64,000 nt of DNA from Larus michahellis (taxonomy: Eukaryota; Chordata; Aves; Charadriiformes; Laridae), in assembly GCF_964199755.1 (NCBI RefSeq), contig NC_133910.1, positions 13,276,711-13,340,710 of the forward strand, in the 5' to 3' direction. A program made the translations under genes and the position numbers. A model generated the notes under the pieces. It saw only the letters and a list, made by a program, of their open reading frames with translations. It was not told the origin of the DNA and did not search any database. This document shows, piece after piece, positions 1 to 10,432 of this stretch; position 1 is the stretch's first letter, and each line of letters starts with the position of its first letter.

Positions 1-2137
1 GTCTTATGAACAGAAGCAGCCTGATTTTTATTTATTTAGGCTTCATTCCAGAGCTAGCTTGAAGGATAAGGCAGTGTTCAGAGCAAAGCAGGAGTCTCCA
101 CGTATTTTGGAGTGGTTCTCTTTCTTGCACAGGTCTTGGTTGCTAGAGCTCCAGCAGCAGTCCTGTTGTTGTGGCCAAGCACCTCCATAGTAGAAGCTGC
201 CAGACTTCTTCCATTCTCATCCCCACGTCCAGTTGCATGATCCTACAGAGAGCTGTGATCCCTGGCCCAGGATCAGCTGCAGTAGCAACTCTTTGCCCTA
301 AAAGCGTCGAGGAAATAGCAGAGAAATTAACATTTTTGCTTCTCCAATTTGAAGTTGACTGACTGAGTGCCTGTTTACCTCACAAGATAGTCTCTTCCTC
401 CCTGGCCTTGAGAAATACCAGTTCTTCTTTCTTGCACCTGTTCCGATCTGCTGCACAGAAATAATCTCAGAATCTTCCTGCCTTGTCTTTTTTGACCGCA
501 TCACCCTCTCTTTGCTCGTATGACTGCATCGGGAGCAAAGTATGTGTCTTACTGTCTATAAAGACCCTTTTTGACCTGACCTTTTTTCCACCCTTTCTAC
601 ACTAGACAGACAGTCTTTTGTAGGCCTTCTCCTGCAGTTGCACCAGCAGTTTCCTGGCTGTTGGATTTGCCATGGGACAAATTGTGTCCATCCTGTTAGA
701 ACGGTCAGCTGCAGCTTGGACTACTTCTTCTCCCTAAGACATGAGCTTAGTACCTGAAGGAAGGGGGAGGACTGCAGTGTATTTTCGAAGTTATTAATTA
801 AATGATCAACTATAGTTGTGTAAGTCCAAGCCCAAATCAAAAGGCAGGTCTATTGGTAGGAATGAACAAACTTGTGCTCTGCTGCCTGTAGACTTCAGTA
901 GTTCTGGCAAAAGCATTTCTGTGTGGGATTTCTCCCAGAAAAGTCTGGGAGCAAACTTGGAGTTACAGCTCTGTCCCGTCTGGTGTGTGGACAGGGCTGT
1001 TCCTGGGTACTGTGTGAGGAATCTGAGGCTCCCTGATGCTCCTGGAGGTGCAGAGCCCCAAATCCTCTCCTCTGCTTGAAATGGAGCTGAAGGTGTTCAG
1101 TGTGTCCCATCCTGGCTCCCTGGAGTTCCTTCCACAGGATAGATAATTCTCCCGTTTGAGATAGCAATGTTAAGGTCTCGCTGTCCTCCCTAGCTCAACA
1201 GCAGAATACCAACTTCTGGCTTGCCTGGAAAATCACTGCAATAATTCAAAGAAGCGAAGTCTTTTTTCTTTTATTGGTATCAGTTCTGACTCTTCCCATG
1301 TAATTGTTGCTGCAGACTCCATTAACAAACCTTAGCTGTGCAATTAAAGCACTAATCCACATAATTGTTCCTGGGCTAGTGGCATCTCTTGCACATGTAC
1401 ATATCTTGGAAGAAAAAAAAATGCAAGGGGAAGAGATTTTAAAATAAAAAGTTGGAGACAGCATTGTCCTGCTTTGAGAAGCCACCAGGGACGGGCCACT
1501 GATCTGCCTCCTGCTTCAGCTGACCCTCACCAGCAGATGGGCAACAGGATGGGAATGCCCCTGTGAGCAGGGGATTTAACAGAGCTTTATTTTGGGAAGA
1601 ATAGCCTGATTAGCTGATAAAGAGCATGTAAGATGGTATGGGGTGGGCTTTGATGTCTTGCTGGCCCAGCAGGGTGTCAAGCTATGACTGACAGTAGCGT
1701 GTCACAGGATTACTTGGCCTGCAACAATGCCTCTCTCTGTTCCTATGATGTTGCTACTCTGTTAGAGCTACTTTTTTTCTTGTTACGCACCTCTTAGATG
1801 GCGTTCCTCCTCCCCAAGTCTTCATCCTATTATAGTACAGGCAAGCTCAAGATCCAGTAGGTAGTTTACGCACAGGACGCGTGGGGTTGGGGATGTGGAG
1901 GTGTTAGAACAAACGGTCTGAGAGTGATTCGAAAGCTCATTTGCACGTGGATCGTATAATTGCAGCTCAGGGAAAGTGGGCAGACTTTGCACGGGTTTGT
2001 CACGGCTCAAGCTCCAGATTTCAAATTTGGGAGCATCTGGAAAGTTAAGACCCTGCAGAAATAGCCAAAGTTGTGACATGCAACAATTGTTCTTGCCTGC
2101 GAAACTACTTTCTAATCAACTTTCTCTGTGGGTGCTT

Positions 2138-2163
2138 AAAAAAAAAAAAAAAAAAAAAAAAAA
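2138..2163 (+). repeat. Poly(A) tract
   Basis: A run of 26 adenines followed by an A-rich, C-interrupted tail. It could be a simple repeat or the tail of an old retroposed copy. No AATAAA signal or recognisable element body was seen just upstream, so a simple repeat is the safer call. Confidence 0.9.
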
Positions 2164-3362
2164 CCAGCAACCAACAAAACAAAAAAACCCCAAAGAGCAG
2201 ATATATTAGTATTTATAGGATAGTTTCAAGAAAGAGTGAAAGTAGATTTAAATTCAGTCTCCACTAGCATGAATTCAAGATAGTGCTTTTGATTTGACAC
2301 TGACAAAGCAGAAAGCAGAATTTAGCCTGCCATTTGGAAGACAGAGGGTTTTTAATTGTAAAACGCAAGGCTTGAAATGATAACAGCATAGTCACAGAGC
2401 AATCTTTTTAATTATATTTCTCACATGATACCGTGAGTGTTGGTTGTCGAATTACACATTGTCTCCAAACATCCGATACTTGTTTTTAGTCAGTCTGCTC
2501 ACTAAAGCCTCATCTCTCAGCACCTGCCCAGAGAATAAAGAACAGGCAGTCCAGGTTGAAAGTGGGGTAAAGGCAATCATTAAACGTTTCCTTAAGAGGA
2601 CAAAGAAAACTTTTCATTTCTTTTGAAGTCTCCTTTTGTGCTTAGCACCTCCTTAGAGAGCCTGCTTGGGGAAAGTGAGAGAAGAGGACGCAGCAGCCAG
2701 GTGTGCGACGGTTCAGTGCTGAAATGTGGAAGCAGCCCTCTCCTCCTGGGTGCACGTGTAAAACTTTCATGTATTTTTTTAAACCTCTTTGTGCAAACCA
2801 ACTGTCCCCTTAGCTGTAGTGGTTCCTGCAAAACCCAGTCTGAAAAGTAAAAAATAATTGCTCGTGATTTTTTGGAAAGTTGAAATGCTGTATTTAGGTA
2901 AGAGATGAGCACATGAACCAGATACTGTGTATTAAGTTACAGTACATCAGCTTAGTAAGTGTCTGGGCTCGTGCTTTTACTGAGGGTAGATGCAAGGAAG
3001 CTGATCCCTCTTCCATTGAGGGATTAACTGTCTTTCGTTCACCGCAGAGAAGCAGCATGAGCAGGAAGTAGCTGACATGCCAGATAGACGTGTCTTTTGG
3101 TTCCTTCACAATGCAGTTGACGAAGACCTATTGCCGTTCCACCAAGCATCCCTGTGCCGATCAATCTTTTGCATTTTGGATCAGTGTGGTTTTATGGGAT
3201 TCTGTGGCGACGGATGGTCCGTTTTCTCCTTTTGCACTCTGGAAGACTGTTGTATGTCCTCAAAGGGTTTCACTGTAGTGAGGAGTTGCAACTTAATTTG
3301 CCTGGTTTATGAATTCATGCCATTACAAAGAAAGAGATAAATCCTTAAGTTCAGTAGTTTCT

Positions 3363-3420
3363 GTGGAACTCATTGCTACAGGATGTCTCTGATGCCAGAA
3401 ATGCTCAGAAAGATTGACTT
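3363..3420 (+). mobile_element. Possible CR1/L2-type LINE 3' remnant
   Basis: The phrase around 'GTGGAACTCATTGCTACAGG' followed by 'ATGTCTCTGATGCC' resembles a motif I recall from the 3' regions of old CR1/L2 LINEs. The similarity is short and judged from memory, with no reading frame or terminal repeat, so this is a tentative call. Confidence 0.3.
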
Positions 3421-6400
3421 TACATAGGCGTATATGTATATTCATAGCTGCTACAGCATGTGCAAAAAATGAGTATAAAAATTAAGGTGAAAATCCCCTC
3501 ATGCTTCAGAATTTAAGTCTAACTCTTAACTAAAATGGGATCAAGAAAAGGTATCCAGGGTGCTGTTGTTTGAGGGGATTGATTTACATCATTATTACAC
3601 TGCCGTTGCTCTGAATATGGATATCATCATGCCCTTAAGGTTTTAGCTGCAAAATTATTGTATGAATTCATTCTTCAGCATTTAGTGGTCAGACAGAATT
3701 AGACTCCTGTTGGGGAATACACCTTGTAGCCCTGTGTGTTCTCCTGTGTACGGAGAGAGCAGCAGTCTCCTTTGGATGAAAGCTAGTAGCCTTTTACCTT
3801 CTATCCTACCTCGTATCCTTGATTCCACTTTTGAACGTCTTGGCATTGACAATTTTGGAAAGACTAATGCTTCTATTGACAGGGCTTGCGAATCACGGCT
3901 GCAGCTGGGTGTCTCTGCACAGCAATTGTCTAATCATTAGAAGCAGTTTGCCTGCCAGTTTTTGCGTGCCATTTACAGCTTTCCTAATATCACTTAATTA
4001 GTCAAAATGCAAGTTTGGAATTCTGCCCACTAGGAATTTCACTAGTTTTGAGCAGTCTGCTCTAGAAAGCCAGACTGCAGCTCAGGTAAGAGCATGGATT
4101 CATGCACTGGAGTGCGAACGGATCCAAAAATGAGGGTAAGAGACACGGCTGCTGTGAAAAGAAACATTGCCATCACTCTTCATAAAGGCAGTTCAGGGAC
4201 ACAGATGAGTCCTGCTTACTATGCCATGATGTTATAAAAAAGTCCTGTTATAAAATTAAAGTTTTATAATTGTGAAATCCATCTGATTGTTATCTGCATA
4301 CAGCAATGCCCTTTATTGCTGTCCTGTTCCACCACAGCCGCAGCACAGAGCCTTTGCTGCATCTTTGAGTGAGCTTGTACGTGGAGCTGGAAAACCTCTG
4401 TGCTGTTTGGTACGCACCAAAAAAATGATCAGCTCTCTCTGATTGAAATACATTCTCTTCTTAGGCTGGGAAAGAGCCTGACAGAAACTAGAATCCTGGG
4501 AGGTTCTCACACCCCAGTGGTGCCTAGGCTGAAGACCAAGGGATGGTAGTGAAGGTGAAGCTATGGGCTTTTGTCTCTTTCTGTGTAGCTGAAATACAGT
4601 TGACTTCAATAGGTGTAAGGTGGGCTTTGCTGTTTAGCATGTCTCTGCATGAAGACTGCTCTGCTCCAGCTCCACTGAGCAGCGCTTGATGCTCAGTCTG
4701 ACTGGGTAATAATTTTCCTTGATCTTCTCAAGCTCGTGTTCGCATCGGCTGATAACAGAGTACCTAGGCCATCTGTTGACTTGTCGAGAGCGGTGTAGGA
4801 TTGCTGATGAATTTCTTGCCCCTACTCCGCAAAAAACAACAATACAAAACCCAACCCAAACAGGGTTGCGTTGGCTGCAGATGGTTCATCCAACACTGTA
4901 AGTAGAAAAAGCAGGTGTTGCAGCAGCCTTGGCCCAGAGGTAACCCAGCTCTGTTGCTGGCACAATTTCAGAGAGCTGTTGGAGATGCTGTCAGGCAGAT
5001 TGATAGCGTGATCCATGTTGAAATATTTTCTGATAAATGAAACAGCCTACTCCTGTCTCCTCCAAAGACACACCATGAGTTCTGGGACTGTGCGTCAGAA
5101 CTTTATACTCCTTCTTCCTCAGCTGGAGCAATTTGGGAGCCTTTGGTTGCCGCAGATGCTGTGCGTTGGTTAAAGGTCACTGCACTTGCCGCGCTGCATT
5201 GCACCAGCATTTCACACAGCTCAAGACAAAGGAACAGACAGCAGGGCCAACCAAGTTGAAGGAGACATCTCTAAGAACAAGCTCGCTCACTATTTAGATA
5301 AAAAGACTGGCTGAGCCATCAAATGGTGTCCAAGAAGCCATGCATGTGTGTATGTACCACCACTCTGGCACGTAGGAGTGTTTGGCTTGGACATCAGCTT
5401 GTGATTCAGTTCTCTAACGAAGCAGATGTGTCAATGAAACATACGTATTGGAATTTTGAAATGAAAAATGGTGTCGGTACTCATTCCTTTTCTTACTGTT
5501 GTCACTTGGTACTTTTACACCTGTTTGAGAGTCTCCACATCCAGGATCCTGGTTTGTGTGTTGTAACAAATTCAATCTGACAGGATCGGCTGGTGAAGCT
5601 TGATCATTCTTACGATCTTATCAGTAATGCCTGAGAGACAAATGGGATGTTATATAGGAACAGAACAGTTTGAGTATGCTTTTCTTCCTCTTCTCTTTGT
5701 GCCTTGGAGTTGTCCACAGGATCTCAGCTACATTGAACATCCTCAAAGCGTAGTTCAATATACTTGTCTTGGGGTTTTTTGCTGTAGTATAGTCTCTGTT
5801 ACTCTACCATCTTGTTGCTAGTGATTGTGGGATTCAGCAGATGGTGTCTTCAGAGCTCACAAAGCCACCTATCGCCCAAGATGTGTGGAAGTCACAAACT
5901 GAGTGTGTTGAAGGTGTGTTGCATGTAAGCTAGGTGGGACTTCCGTGGTGCGTTAGTGTCATGTAGAAGAGCAGAAGACAGAGCTGGAAACAACAGAGAG
6001 GGTTTTGGGCAGATCCCCTACACTGCATTCACCTGTTTGGGTTTGGGGTTTTTTTTTCATGATGTGAAAAAAGATTTGCCTTGAATCCTTTCTGATACTC
6101 TTGAGCAGAGCAGAGTTGAGAGTCAAGGGAGCAGAAAAGAGACAGGTCCAAATCATTCAGATTTCCTCTGAGGTGGAGGGTTGGGTGGCACCGGCACCCT
6201 GCGGACACTGCAGCTCCCGAGTGGGCTGGGGAACGGGAGCAGCTCTGCAGATGGAGGTAGGAGGAGACTGAAGCAGAGGAAAGAGGATTTTATTCTCTTT
6301 CCTTGGCTGGACACTTCTTGTCTCTTGTTTCTTCCAGGTGTTCCTCTCCTGCCTTTTCATCATTCAGTGATGTATTTAGCAAGATTCACAAGTTTCTTGT

Positions 6401-7624
6401 GTTTAAAGAGTAAATAAAACCATTCCAGTTTTCTGGAGGAGGGCAGAGCTTTTTTTGTCTTTAAAAGTTTGTGTCTGGCCTGGTCTTTCCTGGCCTTTCA
6501 GGCTGTAAAAAAGTCATCTGGGGACAGTTCCTCTGTTTCCTTATTGTCTCTGGTGAGGCTCTTGGTACCAGCTTTTGTGAGGTTGCAGCTTAATTACAGA
6601 TGTGCACAGGCAGCTGTAAACCTGGGTCTTTTATTCCTTGCTATGCCTCCATGAGGAGGAGGGGGCCTTTCTCAGACCGTACCAAGCAATTACTAGGCTC
6701 TCTGCCTTCCCTTCCTCACTGTGCAAAGCACCTTTCTCTCCCCTTGATAACGAGGTGATTAGATAGAGGTTGGGGTGATACGGTTTTAGCCCTATACCTG
6801 GAACATAAAGCCCAAAGCAGTGGTTGGGTCTAGGGTTCAGCCTTGCAAATGAAGGGATGATGTGTCCCCAACTTGAAGTTAGAAGGTGGTGCTGGCTCCT
6901 CTGACTACTTATCAATTCCCAGCTGTCTTTTATGGGAGTCCTGGAACCCTATATCTAGCGTAAAAGGGTAGTCGTCCAGTGGTGCTTCTGCGCGGCATCC
7001 AATATGTGACGGCACTCAACACCCGCTGTGCTGGACAGTAGCACAGAGAAGTCAAATAGCTTCTGTTCAGGGACAGGTTCTTCCTCACTCGGGTGTTGGG
7101 GCTGTTTCATTTTCCGAGTTATGACTTCTCTATTCCTGTCTCATTTTCCCCCAGCTACTAAAAGTGGCTATTTTCTCATCCGTTTGAACATTCCTGTCTC
7201 CTTTAAGCCCTGCCGAAATCTTGGCACTGTAGCACATTGGGATGGGTCAGTCGTCGGTGAATCTTTTTTTTTCCCTGCAAGTTCCCCTTAGCTGCACTGG
7301 TTTTATAGTTCCCTGCCTAAAGACTGACTGTTGCGTTTGGAGGGAGGGATTTAAAGGGCTGGGGATTTCTCTGCCCGTTATCGACATGATGTGTTCTCAT
7401 TAGGGCTCAATATAGTGTGATATCTAGACGTGAGATCACAGAAAGAGATGCTGACAATCCATGTGTTTATCCAGTGATGGGAACATGGGTTCTGTCTGTG
7501 TTGCAAATGCATCTTACATTTACAGCCTTTCTGTGGAGCTTTTTGCCACAGTATCGCCACACAGCTCTCTTAAATTAACATCACGCCAGCCTTCGGCGAC
7601 AGGGAAAATGCAGTCATCCTGGGT

Positions 7625-7710
7625 TATGAGGTGGGAGAATGGACATGAAGGCCAAAGAGATTAAATACCTTGCCCAAGGATGCTCAGAGGGTGAGTGTCA
7701 AGGTCTTGCT
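7625..7710 (+). mobile_element. MIR-like ancient SINE fragment
   Basis: The stretch 'AAAGAGATTAAATACCTTGC' followed by 'CCAAGGATGCTCAGAGGGTG' parallels the MIR core (…AGAGAGGTTAAGTGACTTGCCCAAGGTCACACAGC…). Such elements predate the bird-mammal split. It lies in the presumed DDX31 intron in + orientation. The tRNA-derived 5' end is not visible. The call is by eye against a remembered consensus. Confidence 0.55.
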
Positions 7711-8239
7711 CTGTTCTCCTGGGCTTTGTCTCATAACCACAGAGCGCCTTTCCCTGCGATGTTATCGTGCCCGCTCTGGCAGAGCTCCAGAGACTTTTAC
7801 CAGTTGAGCAGAGAAGGGAATTTACAGGTTTACAACAGGAATCAGGATCCGGCCAGGGATTCTGACCTGGTGCACTTCTCCTGGTGTGCTGTCACTGCAG
7901 ACTGTTGCCTGTGGCTCTTCCATCTCGTGGTTAAACAGGGCCTTGACAGCTGCTTTGCTTCTCTTGGTGACGAGCACAGGTTCCACAGCACAGCTCCATT
8001 GATTTTTGTGGCCCTGGTTAGGGGGAGAAACCTCCCTTTTCCCTGCATCCTTGCTTTTCTCTGTGCAGCGGATCACCACAGCAGGGGGTATTGATTTACT
8101 AATTGGGCAATGATTTCACCTGATCGGTAATAAAGTGTTGGACAACCTCCCTGCTGAGATGAAGCTCAGTCTGGCAGCTACTGGTGGATTCCTTATCCTT
8201 TTGCAGCAGATAGTTCTCTGTTGTTAAGTAAACTGATCT

Positions 8240-8253
8240 GTTGCTTGGTAACC
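8240..8253. promoter_or_regulatory. RFX X-box-like motif
   Basis: GTTGCTTGGTAACC reads on the other strand as GGTTACCAAGCAAC, two imperfect half-sites resembling the RFX X-box with a short spacer. RFX factors drive ciliary genes, but this copy is in the presumed DDX31 intron, far from any promoter seen here. Chance occurrence is plausible. Confidence 0.25.
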
Positions 8254-9309
8254 CTCAAATTACTGTAGTAAATGCTTGGAGACACAGTGAAGGTGTCAAA
8301 TAGAAACTTTATCAGGGGATGGAGGGGGCTGAGCAGAGGATACAGCCGCACTACAAAGTTTTGGCAGCGGAGCCGGGCTGGTTGAGGGCACACCTTGGCT
8401 TGGCGCTGTGTGTGCACCCACGAGCACCCCTCCGTGCTGCCGCGGCTTGTGCATTCAGGAAGGCAGTTTGACAAGGCACGTCTGCTGTGGAGGTACTGCA
8501 GGTACGGCTTTACCAACAGCGCGTTGGCTTTGTTAGCTGCACAGTCGCTTCTGAGTTGATTCAGTCTTTTTCCCATAGTTTCTGTGGGTTCAAACCGGAG
8601 GGTGGCTGTGCATCTTATTTCTCTGGTATGTCCAGTCTCTAGCCTTTCTGCCAACGCAGAGCTTGACTGTTCAGTTAGTGCGAGAATGGAGACTACACTG
8701 AAGGCAGCAAAGTCTTCTTGCCTATGTCTTCCAGGCTTTCTCTTCTAGGGCAAACTGTCTTTCATTGGTAATCATCACACCAGCCTTCTTATGATTCTGA
8801 TCCATCCTTCCAAACCCACTGTAGCCGTGGAGCCTACACAGGGGTGGAGAATGAGCTGTGGAAAAGGGGGCAAGCAAATACCTCAAACGGCCAAGAGTTT
8901 GCTTCCCTTCCCTTCTTTGTGTGTTTGGCCTGATGAATGGATTGATCTGTTGCTTCCTTCTCCTGTCATCCCCAACATGCTTCTGGGCACCTGAAGGAGC
9001 TATGAGGGGCGATGCCAGGGGGCTGCAACCTTTAGGAGTGCTGAGGTCCGTGTATTGTCATAAAAGCACGCTGGCATGGATGTGGGGCTTCTGTTCAATT
9101 CACTTGTCATATTTAGAGACAGATACGTTTCTGTTCACTTCTCTGGTAAATTTTGAGATCTGCCACTGGTCTTTATAATGACGAGGAGAGTGGGACGTGA
9201 GGACATTGTGCCCAGGACCAAGGGAACATGGTAAGGAACTGCACCGAAGTTCTTTGGTCCTGCACTGAAGAGGTTGCAGTTAAAGCAGATAAGTGAGGGT
9301 GATAGCAGC

Positions 9310-9372
9310 ACTGAGGATGACATTTGCCCAAGGTCACAGAGCAGGACAGTGGCAGAACTTGTGGTGGAAAAA
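9310..9372 (+). mobile_element. MIR-like ancient SINE fragment
   Basis: 'TTTGCCCAAGGTCACAGAGC' followed by 'AGGACAGTGGCAGAACTTG' is close to the most conserved part of the MIR core (CTTGCCCAAGGTCACACAGCTAGTAAGTGGCAGAGC). It lies in the presumed last DDX31 intron, about 0.6 kb before the terminal exon. It is the best MIR match in the window, but is judged from memory of the consensus. Confidence 0.6.
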
Positions 9373-10006
9373 CGCTGAGTGGGTTTTTATATTTATAGCT
9401 GGCAGTTTAGGGCTGCAGGGAGATCCATGTTGGAGTTTAGTGGCTGGGCGGAACGCAGCTACCTTTGCAGAAGCTGCTCTCTGGAGAGGGAGGCTGTAAG
9501 GTGCATGTGATGTCTGCAGGACACTGCGAGAAAAGAGCCTGTTGGGTTTAGACTCCTGACGTATTTTTTTTTGCTTGTTTGTTTGGGGTTTTTCTGTTTT
9601 CAAGCTCTGGATTTAAGCTCTGCTTATAAAATGTTTCCATTGTTCAATGTTTAAGGCTGTTAGGGTTTTTTATTATTATTATAATTTTCAAACTGCTGTG
9701 TCACCTAATTCATCAACCTTCAGCGCACAACCTTCCCTCCTTCTCCCCGCCACCCCTGCAAGAGCATTTGTACAGAACAAAGGCTTGCTTTTAAAAACGG
9801 CATGATATTTTGCCACCTTTGTGAAAACCTGTCACAACAATATCTAATTTTGCATGAGACAGAATTTCAAATCAAGCCTCAAGAAAGGGAAGCTGTTCTT
9901 CTGCTAATGCGCAAATGTCACTTTCCACAGCTGTAAAATAAGTAACCCACCTAGCAGCATTTCAGAGAGAAGGAAATGTAATTCCTCTTCTCTTCCCTCT
10001 GCCCAG

Positions 10007-10154
10007 GTCTGACCTTCGCAAGAAGACCCACGGCAAACATCGCCTCGCTGAGATCTTGCGATCCGAATATTCCAGTGGGATGGACACTGGTGTATCCAAG
10101 GTCAAGAAGAAGAAAAAACAGAGAAAACCTGGCAACCAGCAGATTCCAACATAA
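10007..10154 (+). CDS. DDX31: DDX31 terminal coding exon (probable ATP-dependent RNA helicase, C-terminal tail)
   Basis: A pyrimidine-rich tract ending in CAG precedes the exon. One base completes a codon begun in an upstream exon, then 48 residues run to a TAA at 10152-10154. The peptide contains SDLRKKTHGKHRLAEILRSE followed by YSSGM, which I recognise as the conserved tail after the DUF4217 region of DDX31. It ends in a lysine-rich stretch (VKKKKKQRK) suited to nucleolar localisation. DDX31 is the animal relative of yeast Dbp7, acting in 60S ribosomal subunit assembly. Helicase motifs are not in this exon and would lie to the left of the window. The neighbour BARHL1 in tail-to-tail orientation agrees with the human order. 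The protein seems to end sooner after the conserved block than the human form I recall, which is a weak memory-based point. Confidence 0.85.
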
Positions 10155-10432
10155 GCCAGGACCTTCCAGTCATTGGCTGCAAAACCTGCTTGAGCGCCTC
10201 AGCCGGGGGTCGGAGTGACCTGCCAAATCAACTGAGGAGCGTTTCAGTTTCTCAGGCAAACATGGGAGGGATCTTGGGGATCTTGGCCTCCTCCCCCTCA
10301 TTCCATAGGTCCAAATGGAATCAAATCCAGGCGTGTCCTGTTGCACTGCTGCAATTAAACGTGGCTTCCTGAAGATGCACCGTGTTTCTAAGGTGGTTTT
10401 TGCAAGAAAAATAAAAAAGGTTGAATATGGTT
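10155..10432 (+). other. DDX31: DDX31 3' UTR (probable)
   Basis: Non-coding sequence following the TAA stop, ending just past the AATAAA signal at 10410-10415. The cleavage point is not visible; the end given is about 17 bases past the signal. An AATTAAA variant occurs earlier, near 10352-10358, and could be an alternative signal. Confidence 0.6.
10410..10415 (+). terminator. DDX31: DDX31 polyadenylation signal AATAAA
   Basis: Canonical AATAAA about 256 bases after the DDX31 stop codon, followed by A- and GT-containing sequence. It is the first canonical signal downstream of the stop on the + strand, which supports this exon being the last one. Confidence 0.65.

Larger units (their letters stand above)
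1..10006 (+). other. Presumed DDX31 intron, no exon recognised
   Basis: No coding exon could be supported in this stretch. Open frames on both strands are short, lack recognisable domains and are not flanked by convincing splice sites. Since the terminal DDX31 exon begins at 10007 behind a good acceptor, this is most simply its last intron, possibly hiding a small exon I did not recognise. It holds a 26-base poly(A) run, two MIR-like SINE remnants, a possible LINE remnant and ordinary unique sequence. I specifically looked for DEAD-box helicase motifs and saw none. The assignment is inference from the downstream exon. Confidence 0.5.

Noticed and set aside
7639-8094. A 151-residue + strand open frame
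   Set aside because: Begins inside a MIR-like SINE, has no domain, and lacks splice or conservation support.
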